A stretch of DNA of 64,000 nucleotides from Motilibacter aurantiacus (GCF_011250645.1 NZ_JAANNO010000004.1:62001-126000), one strand, 5' to 3'. Shown: positions 1 through 8,904, numbered from the stretch's first letter. Numbers and translations: made by a program. The notes: generated from the sequence alone by a model not told the origin.

Positions 1-685
1 CCGGCTCGAGGTCGCCAACATCGCCGACGTGCGCATGGCGCACATCCACCTCGGCGGCCCGGGCCAGAACGGCCCCATCGCCGTCAACCTGTTCAACGAC
101 CCGGCCGGCGTCACCGTCGACGGCGAGACGCGGATCGCCGAGGGGCGCATCACGCCCGCCGACGTCATCGCACGGGCTCCCGGCTTCGACGGGTCCATGG
201 CCGAACTGCTCCGCCGGATCAAGCAGGGACGGGCGTACGTCAACGTCCACACCGCCGCCCTGCCCGGAGGGGAGATCCGGGGACAGCTCTCGGCCGTCAA
301 CGGGCGCGTCCTGTCGCACTACCAGGACCCGGCCCTGAGCTGGAAGTACGAGCTGGCGCCCATCGGCCTCGGCTTCCAGGACGGCAACGCGCTCGGCAGT
401 GCCTACCACGGTGACCTGTTCGTCGGCGCGGCCCGCAACGTGCTGCTCGGGGGCCAGATCTTCAAGATCGACCTCAACAGCCGGCGTACCGGGATCTCGT
501 CCACCGACAAGCGCCTGCACGACAAGGTCGCCGACAACACCGAGAAGTACGGCATCACCGAGAGCGAGACGCTCCTGTTCGGCCAGGACTTCGGTGTCGC
601 GACCGATATCCGTACCGGCCCGAACGGCAATCTGTACGTCGTCTCGAACAACCTCGGCGACGTCTACGAGATCTACCGCAAGTAG
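1..685 (+). CDS. Secreted PQQ-type sugar dehydrogenase-like propeller with CHRD domain (5' partial)
   Basis: The reading frame is open to the left edge, so the gene begins outside the window; the first in-frame start (GTG at 29) lies inside a domain. The first ~95 visible residues form a CHRD domain (AHIHLGGPGQNGPIAV, then VNVHTAALPGGEIRGQL). The remainder reads like the last blades of a glucose/sorbosone dehydrogenase six-bladed propeller (ELAPIGLGFQDGNALG, YHGDLFVGAARN, IRTGPNGNLYVVSNNLGDVY). The CHRD domain therefore appears inserted within, or just before, the last blade. Proteins of this kind are normally exported, but no signal peptide is visible because the start is missing. The substrate is unknown. 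The CHRD and propeller calls come from recognised motifs; enzymatic activity is inference. Confidence 0.75.
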   Translation, partial: RLEVANIADVRMAHIHLGGPGQNGPIAVNLFNDPAGVTVDGETRIAEGRITPADVIARAPGFDGSMAELLRRIKQGRAYVNVHTAALPGGEIRGQLSAVNGRVLSHYQDPALSWKYELAPIGLGFQDGNALGSAYHGDLFVGAARNVLLGGQIFKIDLNSRRTGISSTDKRLHDKVADNTEKYGITESETLLFGQDFGVATDIRTGPNGNLYVVSNNLGDVYEIYRK

Positions 686-693
686 CCCTGCAT

Positions 694-740
694 AAGGCCG
701 GAGCCCCGGGACGCGACACGTGTCCCGCGGCTCCGGCCTT
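694..740 (+). terminator. Rho-independent-type terminator hairpin
   Basis: Nine bases after the stop codon at 685 a long inverted repeat pairs AAGGCCGGAGCC (694-705) with GGCTCCGGCCTT (729-740), continued inward by CGGGAC/GTCCCG. There is no long T-tract, which is usual in very GC-rich actinobacteria. Confidence 0.75.
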
Positions 741-1000
741 CGTGCGTTGCACTGGCCGGCGTGGCGCCGCCCGAGCTCGACGGCCCCCGGGGACACGCCG
801 CGTGTCGTACGGCGAAGCTCGACCTGGTGAGCGCTACGTGCCACGGGCGCGAGCGAGGCTCGAGGCGTCTCCTGCCGCTCCCACGACACCGCACGCCGCA
901 TGCCACGTGCCGCGCATGGGGACGCGGAAGAGGCCGGGGCCCGCCGCGGACACGCAACGGTGCCGCACGGCGGGCCTCGGCCTCGTCGGTCGAGGGGCGG
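741..1000. other. Intergenic, no gene seen
   Basis: This stretch lies between the terminator and the convergent 3' end of the repeat surface protein. Every frame here reads as low-complexity Arg/Pro/Gly without recognisable domains. A small hairpin (CCTCG, five-base loop, CGAGG at 981-995) just past the stop of the leftward gene could help end its message, but it is weak. Confidence 0.4.
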
Positions 1001-4000
1001 TCAGGCGGGAGCCGGCCCCCTGCGCTGCAGCAGCAGGGCGATCCCGCCTCCCCCGGCCGCCCCGCCGACCAGGGCCGCGCCGGCCATGGCCGCCAGCAGG
1101 ACGCCCCACGGGGGCAGCTCGCCGTCGTCGTCGGAGCCGGTCGCGGCGGCCGCGGCCAGCGTGTCGGCGACGAGGGTGGCCGGGCTCGGGGCAGCACTCG
1201 TGACGAAGTCGACCTTGAGCGAGGCGGACAGGCCGTTCGCCGCGAACGTGAGCCAGTGGTTGCCGATGGGCGTGTCGAGCGGCAGGATCACCGACCCCGC
1301 CAGCCCGCCGGCGGCATCGGCGGCGACCGTGGTGAGGGTGTCGGTGTCGTCGATCGTCACGATGACGTCGGCCGAGGCTGGGAATCCCGAGCCGGTGAAG
1401 GTCAGCTCACCGCCGGCGGTCGCCAACGAGGCGCCCAGGGTGACGGTCGCCCCGCCCGCGCTGGCACTCGCCCCCGTCGCGGAGGTGGTGCCACCGGCAG
1501 CGGCCGCACCACCGGCCGCCCCTCCGGGCGTACTCGCCGAGCCGGTCGAGCCCGCCGCCGCGACCACCGTGAACCCGGCCGTGAGCGTCGTGGGCGGGTT
1601 GGGGGCGAGGAAACGCAGCCAGTGGGCGCCGGCCGAGGTCGTCGCGGGAACCGTGACGGTGCCGGACACGTCGCCCGAGGCCGAGATGGCGAACTGCTGC
1701 AGGATGTCCTGGTCGTCGAGCTTGATCGTCAACTGCTCGCCGGCGGGAAAGCCCCTGCCGGTGAACGAGATCGTGCCGCCCGGCGTCACCGACGAGCCGC
1801 TGAGCGTCGCCTTCGCACCGGTGTTCGCGTCGCTGCCGCTCGACGCGGCGCCCGTGGCCGCGCCCCCCGCCGTCGAGCCCCCGGAGGCACCGCCCGAGCC
1901 CGAGCCCGAGCCGCCCGCAGTCGGCCCGGAGCCGGACGAGCCCGACCCGGAGCCGGACGATCCCGACCCCGCTGAGCCGCCCCCCGACGACCCCGAGGCC
2001 GCCGCCCGACCCGTCACCCGGAACGTGGCGGACTTGACGCTCGTCGCGGGGTCGGGGGCCAGGAAGCGCAGCCAGTGCGTGCCGTTCGCGGTGGCGGCCG
2101 GGATCGTCACGGACCCGGAGACCGAGCCGTCGGCGCCGATCCGGAACGTCTTGAGGATGTCGGCGTCGTCGAGCTTGACCGTCAGCGTCCTGCCGGCCGG
2201 GAACCCCGTCACCGAGAAGCTCATGGCCCGGCCCGCCTGCAGCGTCGTGGCCTTGAGGCTCGCCGCTGCCCGGCCCGCGTCAGCAGGCGTCGACGAGGAC
2301 GGCGTGGGTGACGGCGAGGCGCCGGCGGCGGTGACCGTGAAGTTGTCGGAGCGGACGCTGGTCGACGGGTTGGGCGCCAGGAAGCGCAGCCAATGCGCCC
2401 CCGCCTTCGTCGCCCCGGGGATCGTGACCGTCCCGTCGACCGAGCCGTTCGCCCCCACGGTGAACGTCGTCAGGATCGCGTCGTCGTCGAGCTTGACCGT
2501 CAGGGTCTGGCCCGCGGGGAACCGGCTCGCGCTGAACGTCAGGTCCCCGCCCGCGGTGACCGTGCTCCTGCTCAGGCGGACGGCGGCCGCCGTGGGGGAC
2601 GCGGTGGGCGCGGGGGTGGAGGTCTGCGACGGCCGGGGCTGCGGGGGCGCGGAGACCGTGAAGTCGGCGGACCGGACGCTGGTCGAGGGGTTGGCGGCGA
2701 GGAAGCGCAGCCAGTGGGTGCCGGCGGCGAGGTCCGCGGGGATCGTCACGCTCGCGTCGACCGTGCCGCTGGCGGAGATCGGGTACGTCGACAGGATCGC
2801 GCCGTCGTCGATCTTCACGGTGAGGGTCTGGCCCGCCGGGAAGCCGGTGACGCCGAACGAGAGCGCCGAGCCGGCCTGCACGGAGGCCGCGCCGAGGGAA
2901 GCGGCGGCGGGAGCCGGGGCCGGCGGGGTGGGCGCCCCGGTCACCGTGAAGTCCGCCGACCGGACGCTGGTCGAGGGGTTGGGGGCGAGGAAACGCAGCC
3001 AGTGCGTGCCGGCCGCGACCGTGCCGGCGATGGTCACGGAGCCGCTGACGGTCCCGTCCACGCCGATCGGGAAGGTCGTGAGCGTCGTGCTGTCGTCCAG
3101 CTTCACCGTCAGCGTCTGGGAGGGCGGGAAGCCCGTGCCGCTGAACGAGATCGACTGGCCGGCCTGCACGGCCGACGCTCCGAGGGACACCGCGGCGGGG
3201 GCCGGGGCCGAGGTCACGGAGAAGTCGGCGCTCCTGACGCTCGTCGCGGGGCTCTGTGCGAGGAAGCGCAGGGTGTGCGCCCCCACCGCCACGTCCGACG
3301 GGATCGTGACCGTTCCGGTGAACGAGCCGTCCGCGCCGGCAGTCAGGGCCGTCAGCGTGCGGGCGTCGTCCAGCTTGACGGTGACGGTCGCCCCGGCCGG
3401 GAACCCGACGCCGGACACCGGAATCGCGCTTCCGGCCTGCACCGAGGTCGCGCCGAGGGTCACGGCTGGGGGCACGGGGGCGGCCTGCACGGTGAAGTCC
3501 GCGCTGCGCACGCTGACGCCCGGCGTGGCCAGCAGCTGGAGCCAGTGGGTGCCGGCGGTGGTCGCGCCGGGCACGGTCACGGACGCGGTCAGCGTGCCGT
3601 CCGCGCCCGCGACGAAGCGGCCGTCGGCTTCGGCCGGGTTGCTCAGGGTGGTCGTGCTGTCCAGCTTCACGGCCACGCGCGCCGCTGCAGGGAGTCCCAC
3701 GGCCGTGAGGGTGACCGCGGTCCCGGCCGTGACCGGGGCGGCGGGCACCGTGGCCGCGGCGACCCCGAACGGCGCGCTCTTGATGCTCACGCCTCCGGAC
3801 GCGAGGAAGCGCAGCCAGTGCGAGCCGACCGCGGCGCTCGGCGGCACGGTCACCGAGCCGGCCAGCTTGCCCTCCCCGTCGACCACGAAGCGCCCGTCAC
3901 CCTCGGCCGGGTTGGCGAGCGTCGCCCCGTCGTCGATCGTGACCGCGATGCGCGCGCCCGGCACGAAGCCCGTGCCCGTGAAGCTCTGGGCTCCACCTGC

Positions 4001-4459
4001 GTGCAGGGTCGCGAGCCCGAGGCTCACGCTCGCCACGGTGACGTCGGCCCGGATGCTGACGCCGTTCGCGGCGAGGAAGCGCAGCCAGTGCGGCCCGACC
4101 GGCGTGTCAGCGGGGATGACGACGACGCCCGAGAGCGCGCCGTCGGCCGTGACGCCCCACCGTCCGTCGGACTCCGTGGGGTTCCGCAACTGCAGGCCGT
4201 CGTCGATCTTGACCGCGACCCGCGCGTCCGCGGCGAAGCCCGTGCCGCTGAACGTCACCGTCCCGCCCGCCGGCACGCTGGCGTTGGCGAGGGTGACGGC
4301 AGGCCCGGCGCTCGCGGCGATCGCTGCACCGCCGACGACGGCGCTGCCCGTGGCGAGGACGAGCGCACCGAGCAGGGCGGCCAGCAGGCGCGGCCGGCGT
4401 CCGGTGAGGACGAGCCGCCGTCTCGGGCGCGGCGCGCGGTGGGATCGGGTCGGGCTCAC
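1001..4459 (-). CDS. Membrane-anchored surface protein with ten Ig-like repeats, coupled to the siderophore synthetase
   Basis: 1152 residues. An Arg-rich N-terminus and hydrophobic stretch (residues 24-50) look like a signal peptide. Ten repeats of 84-91 residues follow (about 55-143, 145-235, 238-325, 333-416, 423-508, 520-603, 627-710, 733-816, 883-966, 1005-1088). Each has a GTGFPAG-type turn, a VKLDD/VTIDD strand and a signature near HWLRFLA. A Gly/Ser linker (821-880) separates repeats 8 and 9. The C-terminus has an acidic DDDGE, one hydrophobic segment (1118-1144) and a basic QRR, the pattern of a membrane anchor. There is no LPxTG motif. The GTG start overlaps the synthetase stop (GTGA at 4456-4459), so translation is coupled to it. 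I do not recognise a named family. Surface display is well supported; a role in handling or docking the ferric siderophore is inference from the operon only. Confidence 0.85.
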   Translation of the reverse strand: MSPTRSHRAPRPRRRLVLTGRRPRLLAALLGALVLATGSAVVGGAAIAASAGPAVTLANASVPAGGTVTFSGTGFAADARVAVKIDDGLQLRNPTESDGRWGVTADGALSGVVVIPADTPVGPHWLRFLAANGVSIRADVTVASVSLGLATLHAGGAQSFTGTGFVPGARIAVTIDDGATLANPAEGDGRFVVDGEGKLAGSVTVPPSAAVGSHWLRFLASGGVSIKSAPFGVAAATVPAAPVTAGTAVTLTAVGLPAAARVAVKLDSTTTLSNPAEADGRFVAGADGTLTASVTVPGATTAGTHWLQLLATPGVSVRSADFTVQAAPVPPAVTLGATSVQAGSAIPVSGVGFPAGATVTVKLDDARTLTALTAGADGSFTGTVTIPSDVAVGAHTLRFLAQSPATSVRSADFSVTSAPAPAAVSLGASAVQAGQSISFSGTGFPPSQTLTVKLDDSTTLTTFPIGVDGTVSGSVTIAGTVAAGTHWLRFLAPNPSTSVRSADFTVTGAPTPPAPAPAAASLGAASVQAGSALSFGVTGFPAGQTLTVKIDDGAILSTYPISASGTVDASVTIPADLAAGTHWLRFLAANPSTSVRSADFTVSAPPQPRPSQTSTPAPTASPTAAAVRLSRSTVTAGGDLTFSASRFPAGQTLTVKLDDDAILTTFTVGANGSVDGTVTIPGATKAGAHWLRFLAPNPSTSVRSDNFTVTAAGASPSPTPSSSTPADAGRAAASLKATTLQAGRAMSFSVTGFPAGRTLTVKLDDADILKTFRIGADGSVSGSVTIPAATANGTHWLRFLAPDPATSVKSATFRVTGRAAASGSSGGGSAGSGSSGSGSGSSGSGPTAGGSGSGSGGASGGSTAGGAATGAASSGSDANTGAKATLSGSSVTPGGTISFTGRGFPAGEQLTIKLDDQDILQQFAISASGDVSGTVTVPATTSAGAHWLRFLAPNPPTTLTAGFTVVAAAGSTGSASTPGGAAGGAAAAGGTTSATGASASAGGATVTLGASLATAGGELTFTGSGFPASADVIVTIDDTDTLTTVAADAAGGLAGSVILPLDTPIGNHWLTFAANGLSASLKVDFVTSAAPSPATLVADTLAAAAATGSDDDGELPPWGVLLAAMAGAALVGGAAGGGGIALLLQRRGPAPA
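1196..4297 (-). repeat. Tandem array of ten ~270-bp coding repeats
   Basis: The ten Ig-like units of the surface protein. The His-Trp-Leu signature falls at residues 124, 214, 305, 395 (HTLRFLA), 487, 582, 689, 795, 947 and 1068. Units 4-9 resemble each other more than units 1-3 and 10, suggesting that the centre expanded by duplication. Confidence 0.8.
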
Positions 4460-7400
4460 GGTCGGTCACTCCTCGGGACGGACAGCTTCGGGTCCTGCGT
4501 CAGGCGGTCCGCGACGGCGGCACCGATGGTGCGCAGCACGTCGGGGCGTACGAGCTCGGGATGGGTGCAGGCGACTTCCATGACGTCGAGCTCGCCGGTC
4601 AGGTGAGCCCCCCATCCGGAGCGGTCGAGCGAGCCGTCCGGGACCGCGAAGAGCGGCCGGTCGACGGGCGTGGTGGCGGCCACGAAGAACGCGTCGCCCT
4701 CGAGCGTGCCGTGCCGGTGGGAGCGCATCAGGGCGGCGTTGTTCGCGACGACGCCGACGACCGCGGCGAGCGTGCCGGCGTCGAGGCCGCCCACCGCGCT
4801 GCCCTGGGCGCGCAGGTGCGCGATGACCTCGTCCCGGCGCAACGGCTGCGGCAGCGGCGCCGCCGTCGGGTCCACGCCGGCCATGAGCAGCAGCGCCGTC
4901 AGGGCGTCGGACTCGTCGGGCGGCGGCAGGCTCGCCCACTGCTCGCTCGGGTACGCGTCGAGCAGGGCGACCAGGCCGACCTGCTCGCCCGCCTGCTGCA
5001 GCTGCACCGCCACCTCGTGGGCGATCACGCCGCCGACCGACCACCCCAGCAGGTGGTACGGCCCCGCGGGCTGCGCCGCACGGATGCGCCGCACGTAGTC
5101 GGCCGCCATCTCCTGCAGCGAGGCGGGCAGCGTCGCGGTGCCGTCGAGCCCCTGCGCCTGGACCGCGTAGACGGGCCGGTCCTGCGGGATCTCCTGCAGG
5201 AGCCCGACGTAGCACCAGCCGAGCCCGCCGGCCGGGTGCAGGCAGAACAGCGCCGGCGCCGACCCACCGGAGCGGAGCGGGAGCAGGCCGGCCAGCGCGT
5301 CGCCGGCGCGGCCCTCCTCGACGAGCTCGGCGAGCCCGGCAGGGGTCGGGGCCGCGAACACCGACGCCAGCGGGACGTCGCGCCCCAGCACGGACCGGGC
5401 CCGGGCGGCGAGCTGGGCGGCCAGCAGCGAGTGCCCGCCCAGCTCGAAGAAGCCGTCCTCCGGCCCCACGCGGTCGAGGCCGAGCACGTCCGCGAAGAGG
5501 CCGCAGAAGGCTTCCTGCATGGGCGTGCGGGGGACGGCGTCGGCCCCACGGACGTCCCGCTGCGGCTGCGGCAGCGCCGCGCGGTCGAGCTTCCCGTTGA
5601 CGGTGACGGGCAGCGCGTCCAGGAGGACGTACGCGGTCGGCACCATCGCATCGGGCAGGGCCGCCGTCAGGTGCTCGCGCAGCTCGGACACCTCGAGCGC
5701 GCGGGCGGGAACGACGTACGCGGCCAGGTAGCGGTCGCCCGGCCGGTCCTCGCGCGCGACGACCGCCCCGGTGGCGACGCCGGCGTGCGCCCGCAGCACG
5801 GACTCCACCTCGCCGAGCTCGATGCGCTGGCCGCGGATCTTGACCTGGTCGTCGTTGCGTCCCACGTAATCGAGGGCACCGTCGAACCGCCAGCGGGCGA
5901 GGTCGCCGGTGCGGTACATGCGCTCCCCCGGCACGAACGGGTCGGGCAGGAAGCGCTCCGCGGTGAGCTCGGGGCGGTTGAGGTAGCCGTCCGCGACCTG
6001 GACGCCGGCGAGGTGGAGCTCGCCGGCGGCCCCGATCGGGGCCGGCCGGCCGGCGGCGTCCAGGACGTACGTGCGGGTGTTCCACACCGGTCGCCCGATG
6101 GGGACCGGGCCGGCCGGGGCGTCGGGCCGGCACTCCCAAGCGGTGACGTCGACGGACGCCTCGGTGGGGCCGTACAGGTTGTGCAGGGCGACGCCGGGCA
6201 GCGTGGCGTGGAACCGCCGGGCCGTCGCCTCGGCCAGCGCCTCCCCGCTGCAGACGACGCGCCGCAGCGACCGGGCGGCACCGGCGGCGGCCGGCTCGTC
6301 GAGGAACGCCTCCAGCATCGACGGCACGAAGTGCGCGGTCGTGATCCGCTCGCGCACGAACAGCTCCGCGAGGTACGCCGGGTCACGGTGCGCGCCTGGC
6401 CGGGCCAGCACCAGGGTCGAGCCGGCCAGCAGCGGCCAGAAGAACTCCCAGACCGAGACGTCGAAGCCGGAAGGCGTCTTCTGGACCACGCGGTCGTCCG
6501 GGCCGAGCCGGTACGCGTCCTGCATCCAGAGCAGCCGGTTGACGATGCCGCGGTGCGGCACGACCACGCCCTTGGGGCGCCCGGTCGAGCCGGACGTGTA
6601 GATGACGTACGCGGGGTCGTCGGGCCCGGCCTGCGGGCCGGTCGCGGGGGCGGGTGCCACCTCCGGCGCCTCGTCGACGAGGACCACCGGGGTACCCGCG
6701 GGCAGGCGGGCCGCCGACGAGGCGTCGCACACGACGCACACCGGGTGCGCGTCCTCGAGGACGAAGGCGAGCCGGTCGGCCGGGTGGGCCGGGTCCAGCG
6801 GGAGGTAGGCGGCGCCGGCCCGGTGGGCGGCGTACAGGCTCGCGACGAGCTCGACCGAGCGGTCCAGGGCGACCGCGACCACGCGCCCCGGGCCCGCGCC
6901 CCGGGCGCGCAGCCGGGCCGCGAGCGCTGCGGCCCGCTCGTCGAGCTCGGCGTAGGTCAGCGTGCCGCCGCCGTCGGCGACGAGCGCGACGGCGTCGGGG
7001 GTGCGGGCGGCCTGGTCGGCGAAGAGCCGGGGCAGGGTGGTGGCTGGCACCGGCTGGGCGGTGTCGTTCCAGTCCCGGAGCACGAGGTCGCGCTCGGCTG
7101 CGGGCAACGCGTCCAGCTCCCCGACCCGGGCCTGCGCGCCCGCGTCGGCGATCGCGTCGAGCAGGTGGACGAGCCGGCGCTGATGGGCCTCGACGGCGTC
7201 CGGGGAGTAGAGCGCCGGGTTGGCGTCGACCTCGATCTGCAGGCCCTCGTGCTTGCCGCGCAGGTAGACGTTGACGGTGAGGTCGTCCACCGGCCCGGCG
7301 GACAGGTTGTGGGCGACGGCCGGCAGCCCGGCGAAGCGCAGGTCCGGCTCGAACGGCATCACGTTGACCTGCGGGCCGAAGAGCCGGGCCCCGCCGGGGG

Positions 7401-8463
7401 CCGCTCCCAGGTCGCGCCCGAGCTCCTCGTAGCGGTACCGCCCGTGCCGGGCGGCGGCGCGCGCCTGGTCCCCCACCCGGGCGACGAGCGCGGACAGCGG
7501 CTCGGCGTCGTCCACCAGCAGTCGCAGCGGGGGCACGTTCACGACCATCGCCGGGACCTGCATCGCCACGGAGCCGAGCCGTCCCATGACCGGCCAGCCG
7601 AGGACGACGTCCGGCGAGCCCGTCACCCGGGAGACCAGGAGGCCGGCCGCCGCGGCCACCAGGTGCGGCCAGACCGTCCCCATCCGGGCGGCCGCGGCCT
7701 GCAGCCGGTCGAGCAGGCCGGGCGGGAGCTCGGCCACGCTGCGTGAGAAGCGGTGCGACGTCGGGGCGGACCCGGTGGCGAGGCTGACCTGCGCGGGGCG
7801 GTCGTCGAGCTCGGCGAGCCAGTACGCGCGGTCGGCCGCGTGCCGCTCGGACTGCTCGTAGGCCCTGTCCTCGGCCACCAGGTCGCGCAGCGGCCGGAAC
7901 CGCGCGGGCGGCGGGGGCTCCTGGGCGACGAGCGCCGTGTAGAGCTCCGCGGTCCGGCGGCTCAGCAGCGACATGCCGAAGTAGTCGATGACGACGTGGT
8001 GGAAGCGGTGGTACCAGAGCCAGTGGTCGGCGCCGAGCCGGAAGAGCACATTGGCGAAAAGCACATCGTGTGACAGGTCGAGCGGACGCCAGAGGTCCTG
8101 GCGCATGAGCTCCTCGGCAGCCAGCCTCGGGTCGGGCTCGCCGGCCAGGTCCACGACCGGCATGTCCCCGGGGGCGACGGGGACCGGGTGCTGCCACGGG
8201 ACGCCCGAGGAGTCCTCGACGAGCCGCACGTGGAGGGCGTCGGCCTCGCTGACCGCACGCCGGGCCGCCTCCACGAGGGCGGCGGGCTCGAGCGGCCCGC
8301 GCAACTCGAGGTACTCGCCTGTGTTGAAGACTGGGTTGGACGGGTCCAGCGCCTGCGCGAACCACACCCCGCGCTGCGCGCCGGTCAGCGGCAGGCGCCG
8401 GTCGGCGTCGACGTCGCGGGGGCCGGGCACGGCAGCCGTGGTGGCCGCGTCGAGCGCGGTCAC
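4456..8463 (-). CDS. dhbF: Serine-activating NRPS C-A-T-TE, enterobactin synthetase EntF/DhbF type
   Basis: 1335 residues in the order condensation (about 22-440), adenylation (455-965), thiolation (980-1050, phosphopantetheine Ser1012 in GGHSLL) and thioesterase (1068-1325). The thioesterase triad is Ser1142 (GWSVGG), Asp1169 and His1301. The adenylation core YTSGSTGRPKG is intact. Reading the pocket by position gives D668, V669, W672, H711, V737, S739, L763, V771, D772, K958, that is DVWHVSLVDK, a serine code. The condensation motif is HHVVIDY rather than HHxxxDG: the catalytic His and Asp remain but Gly is Tyr. One Ser module plus a terminal TE matches EntF, which condenses DHB with Ser and cyclises three units. 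The GTG start overlaps the carrier-protein stop (GTGA), and the 3' end overlaps the next gene the same way. EntF-type enzymes often need an MbtH partner; none is encoded in this window. Confidence 0.95.
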   Translation of the reverse strand: MTALDAATTAAVPGPRDVDADRRLPLTGAQRGVWFAQALDPSNPVFNTGEYLELRGPLEPAALVEAARRAVSEADALHVRLVEDSSGVPWQHPVPVAPGDMPVVDLAGEPDPRLAAEELMRQDLWRPLDLSHDVLFANVLFRLGADHWLWYHRFHHVVIDYFGMSLLSRRTAELYTALVAQEPPPPARFRPLRDLVAEDRAYEQSERHAADRAYWLAELDDRPAQVSLATGSAPTSHRFSRSVAELPPGLLDRLQAAAARMGTVWPHLVAAAAGLLVSRVTGSPDVVLGWPVMGRLGSVAMQVPAMVVNVPPLRLLVDDAEPLSALVARVGDQARAAARHGRYRYEELGRDLGAAPGGARLFGPQVNVMPFEPDLRFAGLPAVAHNLSAGPVDDLTVNVYLRGKHEGLQIEVDANPALYSPDAVEAHQRRLVHLLDAIADAGAQARVGELDALPAAERDLVLRDWNDTAQPVPATTLPRLFADQAARTPDAVALVADGGGTLTYAELDERAAALAARLRARGAGPGRVVAVALDRSVELVASLYAAHRAGAAYLPLDPAHPADRLAFVLEDAHPVCVVCDASSAARLPAGTPVVLVDEAPEVAPAPATGPQAGPDDPAYVIYTSGSTGRPKGVVVPHRGIVNRLLWMQDAYRLGPDDRVVQKTPSGFDVSVWEFFWPLLAGSTLVLARPGAHRDPAYLAELFVRERITTAHFVPSMLEAFLDEPAAAGAARSLRRVVCSGEALAEATARRFHATLPGVALHNLYGPTEASVDVTAWECRPDAPAGPVPIGRPVWNTRTYVLDAAGRPAPIGAAGELHLAGVQVADGYLNRPELTAERFLPDPFVPGERMYRTGDLARWRFDGALDYVGRNDDQVKIRGQRIELGEVESVLRAHAGVATGAVVAREDRPGDRYLAAYVVPARALEVSELREHLTAALPDAMVPTAYVLLDALPVTVNGKLDRAALPQPQRDVRGADAVPRTPMQEAFCGLFADVLGLDRVGPEDGFFELGGHSLLAAQLAARARSVLGRDVPLASVFAAPTPAGLAELVEEGRAGDALAGLLPLRSGGSAPALFCLHPAGGLGWCYVGLLQEIPQDRPVYAVQAQGLDGTATLPASLQEMAADYVRRIRAAQPAGPYHLLGWSVGGVIAHEVAVQLQQAGEQVGLVALLDAYPSEQWASLPPPDESDALTALLLMAGVDPTAAPLPQPLRRDEVIAHLRAQGSAVGGLDAGTLAAVVGVVANNAALMRSHRHGTLEGDAFFVAATTPVDRPLFAVPDGSLDRSGWGAHLTGELDVMEVACTHPELVRPDVLRTIGAAVADRLTQDPKLSVPRSDRP

Positions 8464-8732
8464 TCCGCCCTGCCGGCGGCGCTGCCCGCGGGAGCCAGCA
8501 GGCCGGCCCAGGCAGCCACCGTCGGCCGCTCGGCGAGGTCCAGGAAGGAGACCGTCGTGCCGGCTCCCTGCCAGCGGTTGACGAGCGAGAGCAGCCGTAC
8601 CGAGTCCAGACCGGCGTCGATGAGGTCGTCGTCGTCACCGATCTCGGCCGGGGAGACGCCGAGGATTCCCGCGACCTCCGCACGCAGGGACTCGAGGTGC
8701 GCGGGGCGGGGCGCGGCGGTGGGGTCGCTCAT
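8460..8732 (-). CDS. Free-standing aryl carrier protein
   Basis: 90 residues from the ATG at 8732, chosen because AGGAG lies nine bases upstream; a start at 8819 in the same frame would add a non-homologous leader. The motif DDDLIDAGLDSVRLLSL contains the phosphopantetheine serine in the LDSVR context typical of the C-terminal aryl carrier domain of EntB/DhbB. The isochorismatase of this locus (13943-14599) lacks that domain, so the usual fusion is split here. The DHB-AMP ligase should load 2,3-dihydroxybenzoate onto this protein for transfer to the synthetase. It is the first gene of the leftward iron-box operon and ends in a GTGA overlap with the synthetase. Confidence 0.9.
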   Translation of the reverse strand: MSDPTAAPRPAHLESLRAEVAGILGVSPAEIGDDDDLIDAGLDSVRLLSLVNRWQGAGTTVSFLDLAERPTVAAWAGLLAPAGSAAGRAE

Positions 8733-8839
8733 GTGACGGGGCTCCTGAGGGCGAGCGGGTCGGACGTTGGAGGCGAATGCGCAGGTACGTGGCGGTCTGT
8801 CGGAGCGCCGTTGCAGCACGCAACCGCCGGGCGCTTAGC

Positions 8840-8858
8840 TTAGGGCAGGCTGCCCTTA
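8840..8858 (-). promoter_or_regulatory. IdeR/DmdR iron box for the leftward siderophore operon
   Basis: TTAGGGCAGGCTGCCCTTA is a near-perfect inverted repeat that fits the actinobacterial iron-box pattern TTAGGTTAGGCTAACCTAA. It lies 107 bp upstream of the carrier-protein start and 27 bp from a second box facing the other operon. Repression under iron sufficiency by an IdeR/DmdR1/DtxR regulator is expected; the regulator is not in the window. Confidence 0.85.
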
Positions 8859-8885
8859 GCGGATACGGGTTCAGGGGTTGCCAGA

Positions 8886-8904
8886 TTAGGTGAGCCTTGC
8901 CTTA
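8886..8904 (+). promoter_or_regulatory. IdeR/DmdR iron box for the rightward siderophore operon
   Basis: TTAGGTGAGCCTTGCCTTA matches the 19-bp iron-box consensus at most positions. It ends 42 bp before the ATG of the YVTN propeller gene, where a box overlapping the promoter would block transcription of the propeller-dhbACEB operon. Confidence 0.88.

Noticed and set aside
1103-1130. LPPWG near the C-terminal anchor of the repeat protein as a sortase signal
   Set aside because: It lacks the Thr of LPxTG, and the segment fits a plain transmembrane anchor with a basic tail.
900-4583. A 1227-residue frame on the plus strand opposite the repeat surface protein
   Set aside because: It mirrors the minus-strand repeats, is Pro/Ala/Arg-rich and has no domain; it is a by-product of GC-rich codon use.
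4561-7746. Long plus-strand frame opposite the synthetase
   Set aside because: It is antisense to clear C-A-T-TE domains and shows no homology of its own.
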